Shown piece after piece: positions 1-8,222 of a stretch of DNA of 64,000 nt; positions within the stretch are counted from its first letter, which is position 1, and each line of letters begins with the position of its first letter. The notes below the pieces were generated by a model, which was given only the letters and a program-made list of their open reading frames with translations, had not been told where the DNA came from and did not search any database. Source of the DNA: Roseiarcus sp963765375 (GTDB lineage: Bacteria > Pseudomonadota > Alphaproteobacteria > Rhizobiales > Beijerinckiaceae). The position numbers and the translations under genes are program-made. The stretch is taken from positions 682,001 to 746,000 of the forward strand of contig CAVXVZ010000005.1 in the NCBI GenBank assembly GCA_963765375.1, written 5' to 3'.

Positions 1-1352
1 CCGAGCGCGGCGGCGATCGAGCGCGCCGCCTGCTTGCCGTCCTCGACGGCGCTGACGGTCAGATCCTGGCCGCCGAACACGCAGTCGCCACCGGCCCAGA
101 CGCGCTCGAGGCTGGTGCGGCGCTCGACGTCGACGACGATGCGGCCGTCTTTGATCTCGATCGCCGCTCCGTCGAGCGCTTCGCGCGCGCCGCGCTGGCC
201 GATCGCGGTAAACAGCACGTCGGCCTCGATGCGGAAGACCGAGCCGGGCGAGGCCAGCGCGCTGGCGTGCTCATGGGTATTTTCGAACACCACGCCGCTC
301 AGGGCGCCGGAATGGCCTTCGAGCGACACCGGGCGAGCCCAGTAGCGGATAACGACTCCGCTGGTCTGCGCCAGCTCGCGTTCGTATGGGCTCGCCTTCA
401 TCTGCTCCGGTCCCCGCCGGTAGACCATGGTCACGGTCTCGGCGCCGAGCTTTCTAGACTGGACCGCGATGTCGATCGCGGTCATGCCGCCGCCGATCAC
501 CAAGACCCGCCGGCCGACCGGCAGCGCGGACAGGTCCTTCGCCTGCCGCAAGCGCGCGATATAGTCGACCGCGTCGATCACGTTTTCGAGCTCGGTCTCT
601 CTCGGCAACCCCAATTTGTTGGTCGAGCCCAAGCCAGCGCCGAGGAACACCGCGTCGTAATCGCGCCGCAGGTGTTCGAGCGTCACGTCGCGGCCGAGCG
701 CCTGTCCGTGACGAACCTCGATGCTGCCGATCGACAGGATGAAAGCGGCCTCCCTGGCGGCAAAGTTGTCGATCATTTTATAGGCGGCGATGCCATATTC
801 GTTGAGGCCGCCAGATTTCTCCCGCGGCTCGTAGATCGTCGTCTCTACGCCGGCCACCGCGAGCGCATGCGCGCAAGCCAAGCCCGCCGGACCGGCGCCG
901 ACGATCGCGACCCGCTTGCCGGTCGGCGCCGCGCGCGAATAGGGCGATTTGCCGGTCGCGATCACGGGATCGACCGCGTAGCGCTGCAACTGGCCGATGC
1001 TGACCGGCTTCATCTCGGCGGCCTCGCGCACGCACGCCTCCTCGCACAAGGTCTCGGTCGGACAGACGCGCGAGCAGGTCCCGCCCATGATGTTGGCGTC
1101 GAGAATGGTCATCGCCGCCCCTGCGCGGTTTCCCGCGGCGATCTGGCGGATGAACAGGGGAATGTCGATTGAGGTCGGGCATGCCCGCTGGCAGGGGGCG
1201 TCGAAGCAGAAATAGCAACGCTCGGCCTCGACCTTCGCTTCGTGGAAGGTCAGCGGGGGATGCAAGTCGGCGAAATTGGCATTGAGAGTCTCGCCATCCA
1301 AGCGGCCGGGGCGGATGTCGGATGCGCCCGGCGGGTTGGCGGCGATCGTCAT
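1..1352 (-). CDS. preT: NAD(P)-dependent dihydropyrimidine dehydrogenase subunit PreT-like (C-terminus beyond window edge)
   Basis: FAD/NAD(P)-dependent oxidoreductase of the glutamate-synthase small-subunit fold; family members pass NAD(P)H electrons to PreA for reductive pyrimidine catabolism. The reading frame is open from the ATG at 1352 to the left edge (about 450 residues seen). An N-terminal double [4Fe-4S] module shows Cys46/49/54/58 and Cys93/97/103/107, followed by a dinucleotide-binding GAGPAG near residue 150 and a second Rossmann GGGMTA further on. The 44 bases upstream lead to a RutR-type operator, which argues for pyrimidine breakdown rather than glutamate synthesis. preA would be expected just left of the window. 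The alternative, a generic GltD paralogue, is less likely because of that operator. Confidence 0.85.
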   Translation of the reverse strand, partial: MTIAANPPGASDIRPGRLDGETLNANFADLHPPLTFHEAKVEAERCYFCFDAPCQRACPTSIDIPLFIRQIAAGNRAGAAMTILDANIMGGTCSRVCPTETLCEEACVREAAEMKPVSIGQLQRYAVDPVIATGKSPYSRAAPTGKRVAIVGAGPAGLACAHALAVAGVETTIYEPREKSGGLNEYGIAAYKMIDNFAAREAAFILSIGSIEVRHGQALGRDVTLEHLRRDYDAVFLGAGLGSTNKLGLPRETELENVIDAVDYIARLRQAKDLSALPVGRRVLVIGGGMTAIDIAVQSRKLGAETVTMVYRRGPEQMKASPYERELAQTSGVVIRYWARPVSLEGHSGALSGVVFENTHEHASALASPGSVFRIEADVLFTAIGQRGAREALDGAAIEIKDGRIVVDVERRTSLERVWAGGDCVFGGQDLTVSAVEDGKQAARSIAAAL

Positions 1353-1395
1353 GGGTAAAACCCTGGGGCTTCGGGGCGATGGGCCAAGTCCGTTC

Positions 1396-1411
1396 TTGAC
1401 CGTTTGGTCAA
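1396..1411. promoter_or_regulatory. RutR-type operator upstream of preT
   Basis: A perfect inverted repeat, TTGACC-GTTT-GGTCAA, ends 44 bases before the preT start codon. It matches the published RutR consensus TTGACCAnnTGGTCAA at all but one position. RutR is the TetR-family pyrimidine-responsive repressor of pyrimidine utilisation genes. The match is seen directly; regulation by RutR is inferred. Confidence 0.7.
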
Positions 1412-1635
1412 TCGTGCGCGCCGCGCGCGGCGTCTGTCAAGCCCGGCGCTTCGCATCCGCCGCCTGGCAGGAAGTCGCAGCGTCGCTCAGGCGCGCCTTC
1501 ATTGACGCGGACATACCGTGCCAAACGTATCGGCCGCATATTCCCTGTGGGTAACGAGATATTGACCTCGGGATGATTTGCTGCGGTGCAACAATTCTGC
1601 TAGCATCCGGGTTCAATTGCAATTCGGAGGGGCGC

Positions 1636-1932
1636 ATGGCAGCGACCTGGAAGACCAAATGGGGCGTTCGGCGCGTTCGACGCGACACGCCGACGATCGA
1701 GGAAGCCCTGATAGCGGCCGAAAGCCTGGCCAATGACCCCGGTCAGCGGGCCGAAATCGCCGCTTCCCTCATGGGCGTGCCGGTCGAAGAGGTCAAAGTG
1801 CTTGCGGTCAAGCAGGCGGCGAAGACCCGCGGCCGGGCGAGCCTCGTTGCGGGCCGCACGCGCGCGGTCGTGGTCGAGTACAAGCGTCCTCGCACGGGCC
1901 GCGGACCAATGTCGTTCGCCAGCAAGCGCTGA
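1636..1932 (+). CDS. small conserved hypothetical protein
   Basis: A 98-residue basic protein with no family I can name. The ATG at 1636 is preceded by the purine-rich CGGAGGGG at 1625-1632, a better start than the in-frame ATG at 1573. The N-terminal third is rich in Arg/Trp/Lys, the middle looks helical (an Ala/Glu-rich stretch around residues 24-60), and the C-terminus is Arg/Lys-rich (VVVEYKRPRTGRG), which would suit nucleic-acid binding or simple charge-rich disorder. No signal peptide or membrane segment. It stands alone between preT, transcribed away from it, and a convergent membrane-protein gene. Confidence 0.6.
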   Translation: MAATWKTKWGVRRVRRDTPTIEEALIAAESLANDPGQRAEIAASLMGVPVEEVKVLAVKQAAKTRGRASLVAGRTRAVVVEYKRPRTGRGPMSFASKR

Positions 1933-1954
1933 GGCGCGAAAGCGCGCTCCCGCC

Positions 1955-3193
1955 TCATAGATTGGCAAGGTTCGCCGCTGAGGGCCGGGTGGTGCGGTAT
2001 TGGCTGCGCGCCGCCACGTCGGTCGAGAGGACGGCGACCGCGATCAGGGTCAGGGTCGTCATTTCGACGAAATCGACATTGAGGAAGGCGAGCGCGACCA
2101 CGGCAGCGAAGGCCGCCGCCATGTAGGGTGCGAGCCGCGCCGGCGCCCGTGCGAGACTGCGGAACGCGAGCCACGCCCCGGCCGCCGCCAGCATCGCGCC
2201 GACGACGCCAAGCTCATACCAGACCGTGAAGGCGAGCGCCCGGGGCGTCTGAGCCGGCAGGATGCCGTCGTGCACTCCACGGTTGATGGTCGCAAATCCG
2301 CGGCCGGTGATGAGCCTTAGCTTGTCGTGGGTGAACACGTCCGCCGCCACGGCGACCGACGGATAGGGCGCCGGCAGCGATGTGAGCCGGACGTGGAAGA
2401 TCCACGCCGAGATTGTGGGCGCGAGCGCCGGAATGAGGGGCGACAACAGGATAAGCGCGGCAGCGCCCCAGGCCAATTCGTGCGCTGTCCGTTTGAGGTC
2501 GGAGATCGCGAACGACAACGCAAGATAGCCGGCGAACATGGCGATGGTAAGCGGCGCGTAACTGTCGATATACGCGAAGCACAGGGCGACGATCAAAAGC
2601 AGCCGCGCAAGACCGTTGCGTCCACGAGCCGCGAGCCCGCCGATCGCCGGAAACAGAAGCACTGCGACCGCGACCGCCCCGGCCGCGAGTCGGCCGTCGT
2701 CCGGCGCTCCGGTCAGGGTCTCGGCGAGGGACCGCGCGGCTATCGTCGCCATGCCGGCGACCACGCCTATCGGAAATAAATAAAGGTCGGTCGCGCTCGC
2801 GTTTTCCCGCGGCGCCGCCACCGCCAGGAGCGTCGCCGCGAGCAACACGCTCACCTTCAACAAGAGCTGCCCGGCCGCGACCGGATAAGGCGTCCACAAT
2901 ACCGATAGCGCCGCCCAGGCCAATCCAGCCAGCAGGACAAGAAAGGCTGGAATGGCGAAAGGCCGCATGAAGCGATCGAAAAAGCCGGGCTCGGCGTCGA
3001 GCCCCGCGGCAATCAGGACGAGGCTGACGCCGATCGAGAACATCACGTAGAGACCGAGCGGGTGCAGCACCACCCCGACCGGCGCGCCGACCGCCAGCAC
3101 GAGGTAGCCGATGCGAGAGAAAAATCGCGAGGCGTCTGCGGCGTCGTCGCGATCCGAGTCTCTCGAGCCTTTCCTGTATGCCGCGATCGCCAT
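1955..3193 (-). CDS. O-antigen ligase-like polytopic membrane protein
   Basis: A 412-residue protein with about ten hydrophobic segments spread over its length and one longer periplasm-like loop around residues 270-315 (contains LRLITGRGFATINRG). That plan, twin helices, a big loop with an Arg/His-bearing GRGF-type motif, then two or three final helices, resembles the Wzy_C/O-antigen ligase superfamily, which joins or polymerises surface glycans at the periplasmic face. A glycosyltransferase of family 39 is divergently transcribed next door, which supports an envelope polysaccharide role. Family assignment is by architecture only; substrate unknown. Confidence 0.6.
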   Translation of the reverse strand: MAIAAYRKGSRDSDRDDAADASRFFSRIGYLVLAVGAPVGVVLHPLGLYVMFSIGVSLVLIAAGLDAEPGFFDRFMRPFAIPAFLVLLAGLAWAALSVLWTPYPVAAGQLLLKVSVLLAATLLAVAAPRENASATDLYLFPIGVVAGMATIAARSLAETLTGAPDDGRLAAGAVAVAVLLFPAIGGLAARGRNGLARLLLIVALCFAYIDSYAPLTIAMFAGYLALSFAISDLKRTAHELAWGAAALILLSPLIPALAPTISAWIFHVRLTSLPAPYPSVAVAADVFTHDKLRLITGRGFATINRGVHDGILPAQTPRALAFTVWYELGVVGAMLAAAGAWLAFRSLARAPARLAPYMAAAFAAVVALAFLNVDFVEMTTLTLIAVAVLSTDVAARSQYRTTRPSAANLANL

Positions 3194-3417
3194 GACTCCA
3201 AAGCCGGGCCGCGCCGCCTGCTTTACGCGCGGCGCTCGCGGACTTATACGACGTCGACGGCGAGGCGCCTGTGTGCGTTGCGCAACACCTTCGCGTCATT
3301 TTCCCTATCCGCGACAAGCGCCCCGGCGCGGGCGCACGATGATTGACCGGAAGCGCGCTTGCGTGCCACGGACTGCCGCAGCGGGCGCGACGACGGAGAG
3401 AAGGCGAAGGCGACGAG

Positions 3418-4998
3418 GTGAGCGGCAATTCGACCCTCGCCGCCGCGCGGACCGGAACACGGCCGCGCTGCGCCGGTTGGCTCGGCTTTTGCGCCATCGC
3501 GGCGACGATTGCGCTCCTAGCCACGCAGACGCTCGTCGTCCGGCGGCTCGAGCTTAGCTTCGATGAAGCCTATTATACGCTGTGGTCGCGGTCGCTTTCT
3601 TTTGGATACCTCGACCATCCGCCCATGGTCGCCCTCATCATCCGCGCCTCGACGGCCCTGTTCGGGGGTTCCGAGATCGGCGTGCGGGCGCTTTCCCTCC
3701 TAGTCGTCGGCGCGATGCCGGCCGTCATAGCTCTGATCGCGTGGCGTCTGTTCGGCTCGGCGGAAAAGGCCGCGCTCGCGGCGCTGTTTTGGATCGGGAT
3801 GCCGCTGGTCCTCATCGGCGCGATCTTCGTCACCCCCGACGCGCCGCTGGTGGTGTTCTGGACCCTCGGGCTTGCTGCTCTCGTCGAGCTTTGGTTGACC
3901 GGCGAGGCACGCTGGCTGGTCGCGCTTGGGCTGGCGCTCGGCCTGGCGTTGGAATCGAAGTTCACCGCAATCTTTTTCGTCGCCGGGGTCGGCCTGGCCC
4001 TCGCCGCGGCGCCGTCCCTGCGCCGCTGGCTCGCCTCGCCGGCGATGCTCGCCGGGCTCGCCGTCGCTCTGGCGATTTTCGCCCCGTTCGTCGTCTGGAA
4101 CGCTGCACACGGCTGGGCGACCTTCGCCAAGCAGTTCGGGCGCGCGCCGCCGCACGGTTTTGCGCCCTTCTACATCGCCGAATTCCTTGTTTCGCAGGTC
4201 GGCCTCATCAATCCGCTTGTCTTCGCCGCCCTTGTCGCCGCCGTAGCGACCATCCCTTGGCGTGCACCCGTTCTGCCCCGCTCGCGCGACGAGGCCCGCC
4301 GCGTCCTCGTCTGCATGATCGCGCCGGCGGCGGTCTATTTCCTCCTCCATTCGATCCACGACCGCGTCCAGGGCAACTGGCTCGCGCCGCTCTATCCGGC
4401 GGCGGCAATTCTGGCCGCCGATTGGGTCGCCGAGGTCCGCCGCGCCGGCGCCTCCGGCCTCTCCGCGGTGATCGCAAAGGCGGCGCTGTGGGCGGCGCCG
4501 ATTGGGCTCGCGTTTGCGGCGCTGGCGTACGCCGAGATCTTGACCGGCGCCGTACCGCTCGGGCCGGTTGATCCGCTGGCGCGGCTCGAGGGCTTTCGCG
4601 CGCTGGCTCGCGATCTCGACGCCAGGGCGCGCGCCGACAACGCCGCCTTCGTTCTGACCCAGGGTTACGCGCTGACGTCGCTCATGTCCTATTACAGCGA
4701 TCGGGGAATCGCGGTCGTTCAGCCCGAGCAACGGATGCGCTGGATCTTCGAGCCCGCGCCGCCGGAGTCCCTTTTTGCCGCGCCAGGCCTCGCCATGGGC
4801 GAACCCGGCCGGCGGTTCGATCTCATACTCGGGATGCGCTTCCGCAAGGTCGAGGCAGCCGGGCTGCTTGAGCGGCGCGGCGGCGGCGGAACGGTTGAAG
4901 CCTACGAACTTTACCGGGTCGCCGATCCTTACGCGCCGGTGCTGGACCCCGTCTGCCCGCGCGGCGAGATCGACCTCGAGCGGCGATGCCGGTCGTGA
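3418..4998 (+). CDS. GT39-family glycosyltransferase (ArnT/PMT-like), membrane
   Basis: Integral membrane glycosyltransferase of the dolichyl-phosphate-mannose-mannosyltransferase/ArnT superfamily, which moves a sugar from a polyprenyl-phosphate donor to lipid or protein at the periplasmic face. After the first membrane helix comes the acidic DEAYY motif, followed by the YLDHPPM motif typical of bacterial members, then about ten hydrophobic helices and a soluble C-terminal domain. I chose the GTG at 3418 because AAGG sits seven bases upstream; a TTG at 3343 would add 25 residues. It is divergent from the O-antigen-ligase-like gene, suggesting a joint role in surface glycan decoration. Confidence 0.8.
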   Translation: MSGNSTLAAARTGTRPRCAGWLGFCAIAATIALLATQTLVVRRLELSFDEAYYTLWSRSLSFGYLDHPPMVALIIRASTALFGGSEIGVRALSLLVVGAMPAVIALIAWRLFGSAEKAALAALFWIGMPLVLIGAIFVTPDAPLVVFWTLGLAALVELWLTGEARWLVALGLALGLALESKFTAIFFVAGVGLALAAAPSLRRWLASPAMLAGLAVALAIFAPFVVWNAAHGWATFAKQFGRAPPHGFAPFYIAEFLVSQVGLINPLVFAALVAAVATIPWRAPVLPRSRDEARRVLVCMIAPAAVYFLLHSIHDRVQGNWLAPLYPAAAILAADWVAEVRRAGASGLSAVIAKAALWAAPIGLAFAALAYAEILTGAVPLGPVDPLARLEGFRALARDLDARARADNAAFVLTQGYALTSLMSYYSDRGIAVVQPEQRMRWIFEPAPPESLFAAPGLAMGEPGRRFDLILGMRFRKVEAAGLLERRGGGGTVEAYELYRVADPYAPVLDPVCPRGEIDLERRCRS

Positions 4999-5036
4999 GC
5001 CGCTGGCTCGATCTGGCCCAGCGGGAACAGCTTCGA

Positions 5037-5909
5037 TCAGCCGATTCGCAGAAGGATGACGCCCGCGAGAATAACGAGCACAGCGATTGCGCGTTGCGAG
5101 TGAAACGGCTCGCCGAGCGCCACGACGCCGATGATCGCCGCAAACACGACCGACGTCTCGCGTAAGGCGGCGACGGCGGCGATCGGGGCGCGGGTCATCG
5201 CCCAGATGACAATCGCATAGCCGAGAAAGGCGGCTACCCCCCCGACGAGGCCACTCCGCCAGCCCTGCACGAAAGAAACGCCCACGGCGCGCCCGCGAAG
5301 ACAAAGGATGATCGGCAGATAGGCGAGTGCGGTCAGCGCGTCGGCCCATGAATTGTACGCAAAGGCGAAGGCGGCGCCTTGCCCCGAAAGCCTCGCGCCT
5401 TGCCCGTCGATCACCGAATAGACCGCGATGACGGCTGAATTGGCGAGCGCGACCATGACCGTCGGCTGGTCGATTCGTCCATGCGCAAGTCCGCTTATCC
5501 CCATCATCAGGACCCCGGCGACGAGCGCGGCGACCCCGAGGCACGCGATCGGCGCCGGCGCTTCGCCCAAGGTCACAAGCGCGATAACGCCGGCGATCAA
5601 CGGGGCAAGTCCGCGCATGATCGGGTAAGCGACCGACAGGTCGGCGCTGCGATAGAGCTGCCCGACCAGCATGAAATAGACGATATGGACAATCGCCGAG
5701 GCGACAATGAACGGGAAGGCCGTCTCCGCTGGGCGCGGCAGGACGAGACCCGCCATGCCAGCGACCAGACCGCACCAGGTCGCGACGATCGCCGACGACA
5801 GGAACTTATCGTTCGCGCTCTTGACGAGCGAGTTCCACAGCGCATGAAGGGCCGCAGCGCCGAGTACGGCGGCCAGAACACCGGAACTGAGGTGAGCAGA
5901 ATCGGTCAT
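5037..5909 (-). CDS. EamA/DMT-superfamily transporter
   Basis: A 290-residue inner-membrane protein with ten hydrophobic helices arranged as two EamA repeats, the drug/metabolite transporter fold. Family members export or import small metabolites; nothing here fixes the substrate. The second repeat ends in the usual ALGEPF...VLVILAGVILL pattern. The start at 5909 (MTDSAH) is chosen over an upstream in-frame codon at 5999 because that extension has no hydrophobic or conserved character and would overlap ureD. It is divergent from ureD with only 15 bases between the start codons, so the two may share a control region. Confidence 0.85.
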   Translation of the reverse strand: MTDSAHLSSGVLAAVLGAAALHALWNSLVKSANDKFLSSAIVATWCGLVAGMAGLVLPRPAETAFPFIVASAIVHIVYFMLVGQLYRSADLSVAYPIMRGLAPLIAGVIALVTLGEAPAPIACLGVAALVAGVLMMGISGLAHGRIDQPTVMVALANSAVIAVYSVIDGQGARLSGQGAAFAFAYNSWADALTALAYLPIILCLRGRAVGVSFVQGWRSGLVGGVAAFLGYAIVIWAMTRAPIAAVAALRETSVVFAAIIGVVALGEPFHSQRAIAVLVILAGVILLRIG

Positions 5910-5924
5910 GAAAGAGTCACAGTG

Positions 5925-6764
5925 ATGATGGATTCGCTTAGCCCCGTCGAGCGGCGCGGCGATCCGGCCAACCGGCAGCGGGCTCGTGCGGAGGCGCACG
6001 GATCCTTCGTGCGCGTGGGGTCGCGCACCGAGCCCGCGCGACTGTTCGAGACCGGCGGCTTGCGCTGGCGCTTTCCCCGTTCGTCGAACCCTTGCGAGGC
6101 GGCGATCGTCAACACCGGCGGCGGCGTCGCCGGAGGAGATTCCTATCGTGTGAGCCTGTCGCTTGGCGAAGGCGCCGAGGTCGAGGCGACCACGCCATCG
6201 GCGGAGAGGATCTATCGCAGCGACGGCCCGGCGGCCGCCATCGCGACCGTGCTGTCGCTCGCGCCGGGCGCTCGCCTTTTCTGGCTGCCCCAGGAGACGC
6301 TGCTGTTCGAGGGCGCCGGGCTTGAGCGGCGGCTGGAGGTCGAGATGTCGGCCAAGGCCAGTCTCGTCGTCGCCGAGACGCTGGTGTTCGGCCGTTTGGC
6401 GATGGGCGAGAGCCAGATCGACGCCAGCTTAAGGGACTCCTGGCGCGTGCGCCGCGACGGCCGGCTCACGTTCGCCGACGAGACGCGGCTCAAGCACGCT
6501 GGCGCGGCGCTCGAGCGCAGGGCGGTGGGAGCGGGGGCGCGCGCCCTGGCGACGGTCGTCGCCGCGGCGCCCAATATTGAGGCCCGCCTGCCCGATTTGC
6601 GTGCGGCGCTCGAGGCTGAGAGCAGCGCCGTCGAAGGCGGCGCGAGCGCCTTTGACGGCCTCATCGTCGCCCGCCTCCTCTCTCCGTCGCCTTCCCGATT
6701 GCGCGCTGCGCTGATCGCGGCCATTGTCGCGCTCGGCGGACGCAAGCCTCGGCTCTGGGCATGA
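5925..6764 (+). CDS. ureD: urease accessory protein UreD
   Basis: UreD (279 residues) is the scaffold that binds apo-urease with UreF and UreG for nickel insertion. Recognisable blocks are GGLRWRFPR, INTGGGVAGGD-like VNTGGGVAGGD near residue 60, the ATTPSAERIYRS block and LPQETLLFEGAGLERR, all characteristic of UreD. Two adjacent ATG codons (5925, 5928) can start it. It is the first gene of ureD-ureAB-ureC; the partner chaperones ureE, ureF and ureG are not found in this window. Confidence 0.92.
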   Translation: MMDSLSPVERRGDPANRQRARAEAHGSFVRVGSRTEPARLFETGGLRWRFPRSSNPCEAAIVNTGGGVAGGDSYRVSLSLGEGAEVEATTPSAERIYRSDGPAAAIATVLSLAPGARLFWLPQETLLFEGAGLERRLEVEMSAKASLVVAETLVFGRLAMGESQIDASLRDSWRVRRDGRLTFADETRLKHAGAALERRAVGAGARALATVVAAAPNIEARLPDLRAALEAESSAVEGGASAFDGLIVARLLSPSPSRLRAALIAAIVALGGRKPRLWA

Positions 6765-6819
6765 GCAAAGGCCCGGAATTTGCTGGACGGATGAAGGATG
6801 CGAGGAGGGACGAGGGGTC

Positions 6820-7440
6820 ATGAATCTGACGCCCCGCGAAAAAGACAAGCTCATGATCGCGATGGCGGCGATGGTGGCCAGGCGCCGGCTCGAGCGCGGC
6901 GTCAAGCTGAACCATCCGGAGGCGGTCGCGCTGATCACCGATTTCGTTGTCGAGGGCGCGCGCGACGGACGCTCGGTCGCGGAGCTCATGGAAGCAGGCG
7001 CGCACGTCGTCGGCCCGGATCAGGTGATGGATGGCGTCGCCTCGATGATCCATGACATCCAGGTCGAGGCGACTTTTCCCGACGGCACCAAGCTGGTCAC
7101 TGTCCACAATCCGATCCGGGGCGCGGACGACAGGCAGATTCCGGGCGAGGTGATCGTCGAACCCGGCGACATCGCCATGAACGAGGGGCGGACGACGGTG
7201 ACGATCGAGGTCGCCAATTCGGGCGACCGGCCGATTCAGGTCGGCTCGCACTATCATTTCTTCGAGACCAACCCGGCGCTCAAATTCGACCGCAAGGAGA
7301 CGAAGGGCTTCCGGCTCGACATCCCGGCCGGAACCGCGGTTCGCTTCGAGCCCGGCCAGAGCCGCATCGTGCGCTTGGTCGCCATCGCCGGGAAACGCGA
7401 GGTCTATGGCTTCCGCCAGGAGGTGATGGGGAAAGTGTGA
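6820..7440 (+). CDS. ureAB: urease gamma-beta fusion subunit
   Basis: One 206-residue polypeptide joins UreA (residues 1-100, beginning MNLTPREKDKL and including VKLNHPEAVALI) to UreB (about 105-206, with IPGEVIVEPGDI, VGSHYHFFE and a C-terminal YGFRQEVMG). Separate genes are commoner in proteobacteria; fused forms are known from Helicobacter and some alphaproteobacteria. It supplies the small structural subunits of the nickel enzyme that hydrolyses urea to ammonia and carbamate. The start at 6820 follows a purine-rich GAGGAGGG. A toxin-antitoxin module, not ureC, follows directly. Confidence 0.93.
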   Translation: MNLTPREKDKLMIAMAAMVARRRLERGVKLNHPEAVALITDFVVEGARDGRSVAELMEAGAHVVGPDQVMDGVASMIHDIQVEATFPDGTKLVTVHNPIRGADDRQIPGEVIVEPGDIAMNEGRTTVTIEVANSGDRPIQVGSHYHFFETNPALKFDRKETKGFRLDIPAGTAVRFEPGQSRIVRLVAIAGKREVYGFRQEVMGKV

Positions 7441-7464
7441 TCCGAGAAGGCCGCTTGCCCGCCG

Positions 7465-7487
7465 CCTTACTAGATACTAAAGTAAGG
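7465..7487. promoter_or_regulatory. palindromic operator/promoter of the vapBC module
   Basis: CCTTACT at 7465-7471 is mirrored by AGTAAGG at 7481-7487 around a nine-base AT-rich centre. It lies 25 bases upstream of the antitoxin start, the usual place for the autoregulatory operator of toxin-antitoxin operons. The inverted repeat is visible; its function is inferred. Confidence 0.5.
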
Positions 7488-7512
7488 AACTCCCTGCCTG
7501 TAAGGAGTATTT

Positions 7513-7792
7513 ATGGCCGACAAGAATTCTCGCAACGCTGACTAGCAAGGGTCAGATCACCTTGCCGGCGCAACATCGCAAGGCATGGGGCCTCAAACCG
7601 GGCGACCAAATTGCCTTCGATCCGCCGGGAGGAAAATCGGTTCGTATCGAGCCGCGGCGGAAGCGAAGCATTTTCGAGCGGCTCGATGAACTGAAGCTTC
7701 CTTCGCTTGGCAGGCCGCTCACACAAGAGGACATCGAGACCGCGATTACGGAGGCGGTAATTGAAAAGGATCGGCGGTCCCGAGGGACATGA
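7513..7792 (+). pseudogene. AbrB/MazE-type antitoxin (VapB-like), frameshifted at codon 5
   Basis: The 231-base frame ending at 7792 encodes an AbrB-like swapped-hairpin domain (TSKGQITLPA..., GLKPGDQIAF) and a short C-terminal arm for toxin binding. A good Shine-Dalgarno, AAGGAG at 7502-7507, precedes ATG 7513, but that ATG is one base out of phase: reading ATGGCCGACAAG then AATTCT hits TAG at 7543. Removing one A near 7522-7526 restores the family start MADKILATLTSKGQ. So this is either a one-base insertion, a sequencing error, or a gene now starting from a weak internal codon such as TTG 7562. Its stop overlaps the toxin start (ATGA). Confidence 0.7.
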
Positions 7793-8211
7793 TGATCGGG
7801 CTGGATACGAATGTCCTGCTGCGCCTGGGCGATGACGAGGAACCTATTCAGCGCGACCGTGCGAGAGCGCTGGTTCGTTCTCAAGGGGAAAACGGCTGTT
7901 TCGTGAACGAGATCGTTCTTGCAGAATTCGCTTGGACGCTCACCCGCACCTACAAACTGTCTCGCGCCGACGCAGCCGCACGCATCGCAGTCATTCTGGA
8001 ATCGCCCGAATTCGTGGTCACGAACCTCGACGAGGCGTCTCGCGCGGTCGAGAGATTCCGCCAGGGTCCCGCCGACTTCGCCGACTATTTCCTGGCGGAG
8101 ATCAACGCCTCTGCCGGCTGCGCGACGACTGCGACCCTCGATAGTGACGCGCTCAAATCCGGCGAGCCCTTTGCCGCCGTCTCAACTGATCGCCTGACCG
8201 CACCCGATTGA
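7789..8211 (+). CDS. vapC: PIN-domain toxin, VapC family
   Basis: A 140-residue PIN-domain ribonuclease-type protein. The acidic metal-binding set is present: Asp6 in GLDTNVLL, Glu near residue 45 (VLAEFAW), Asp in the DFADYFLAE block and Asp in TLDSDA. Family toxins cleave tRNA or rRNA when the antitoxin is lost. The start ATG at 7789 overlaps the antitoxin stop, the usual translational coupling. The pair lies between ureAB and ureC, so it is in the path of the urease transcript. Whether the toxin is active is uncertain because the antitoxin frame is damaged. Confidence 0.85.
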   Translation: MMIGLDTNVLLRLGDDEEPIQRDRARALVRSQGENGCFVNEIVLAEFAWTLTRTYKLSRADAAARIAVILESPEFVVTNLDEASRAVERFRQGPADFADYFLAEINASAGCATTATLDSDALKSGEPFAAVSTDRLTAPD

Positions 8212-8222
8212 GGTTTTACAAA

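Noticed and set aside
2214..3524. A 436-residue leftward frame in the O-antigen-ligase-like gene
   Set aside because: Arg-rich out-of-frame reading of the real membrane protein.
3700..5775. A 691-residue leftward open frame overlapping the glycosyltransferase and EamA genes
   Set aside because: Arg/Pro/Gly-rich shadow composition with no motif; both overlapped genes have clear membrane-protein features.
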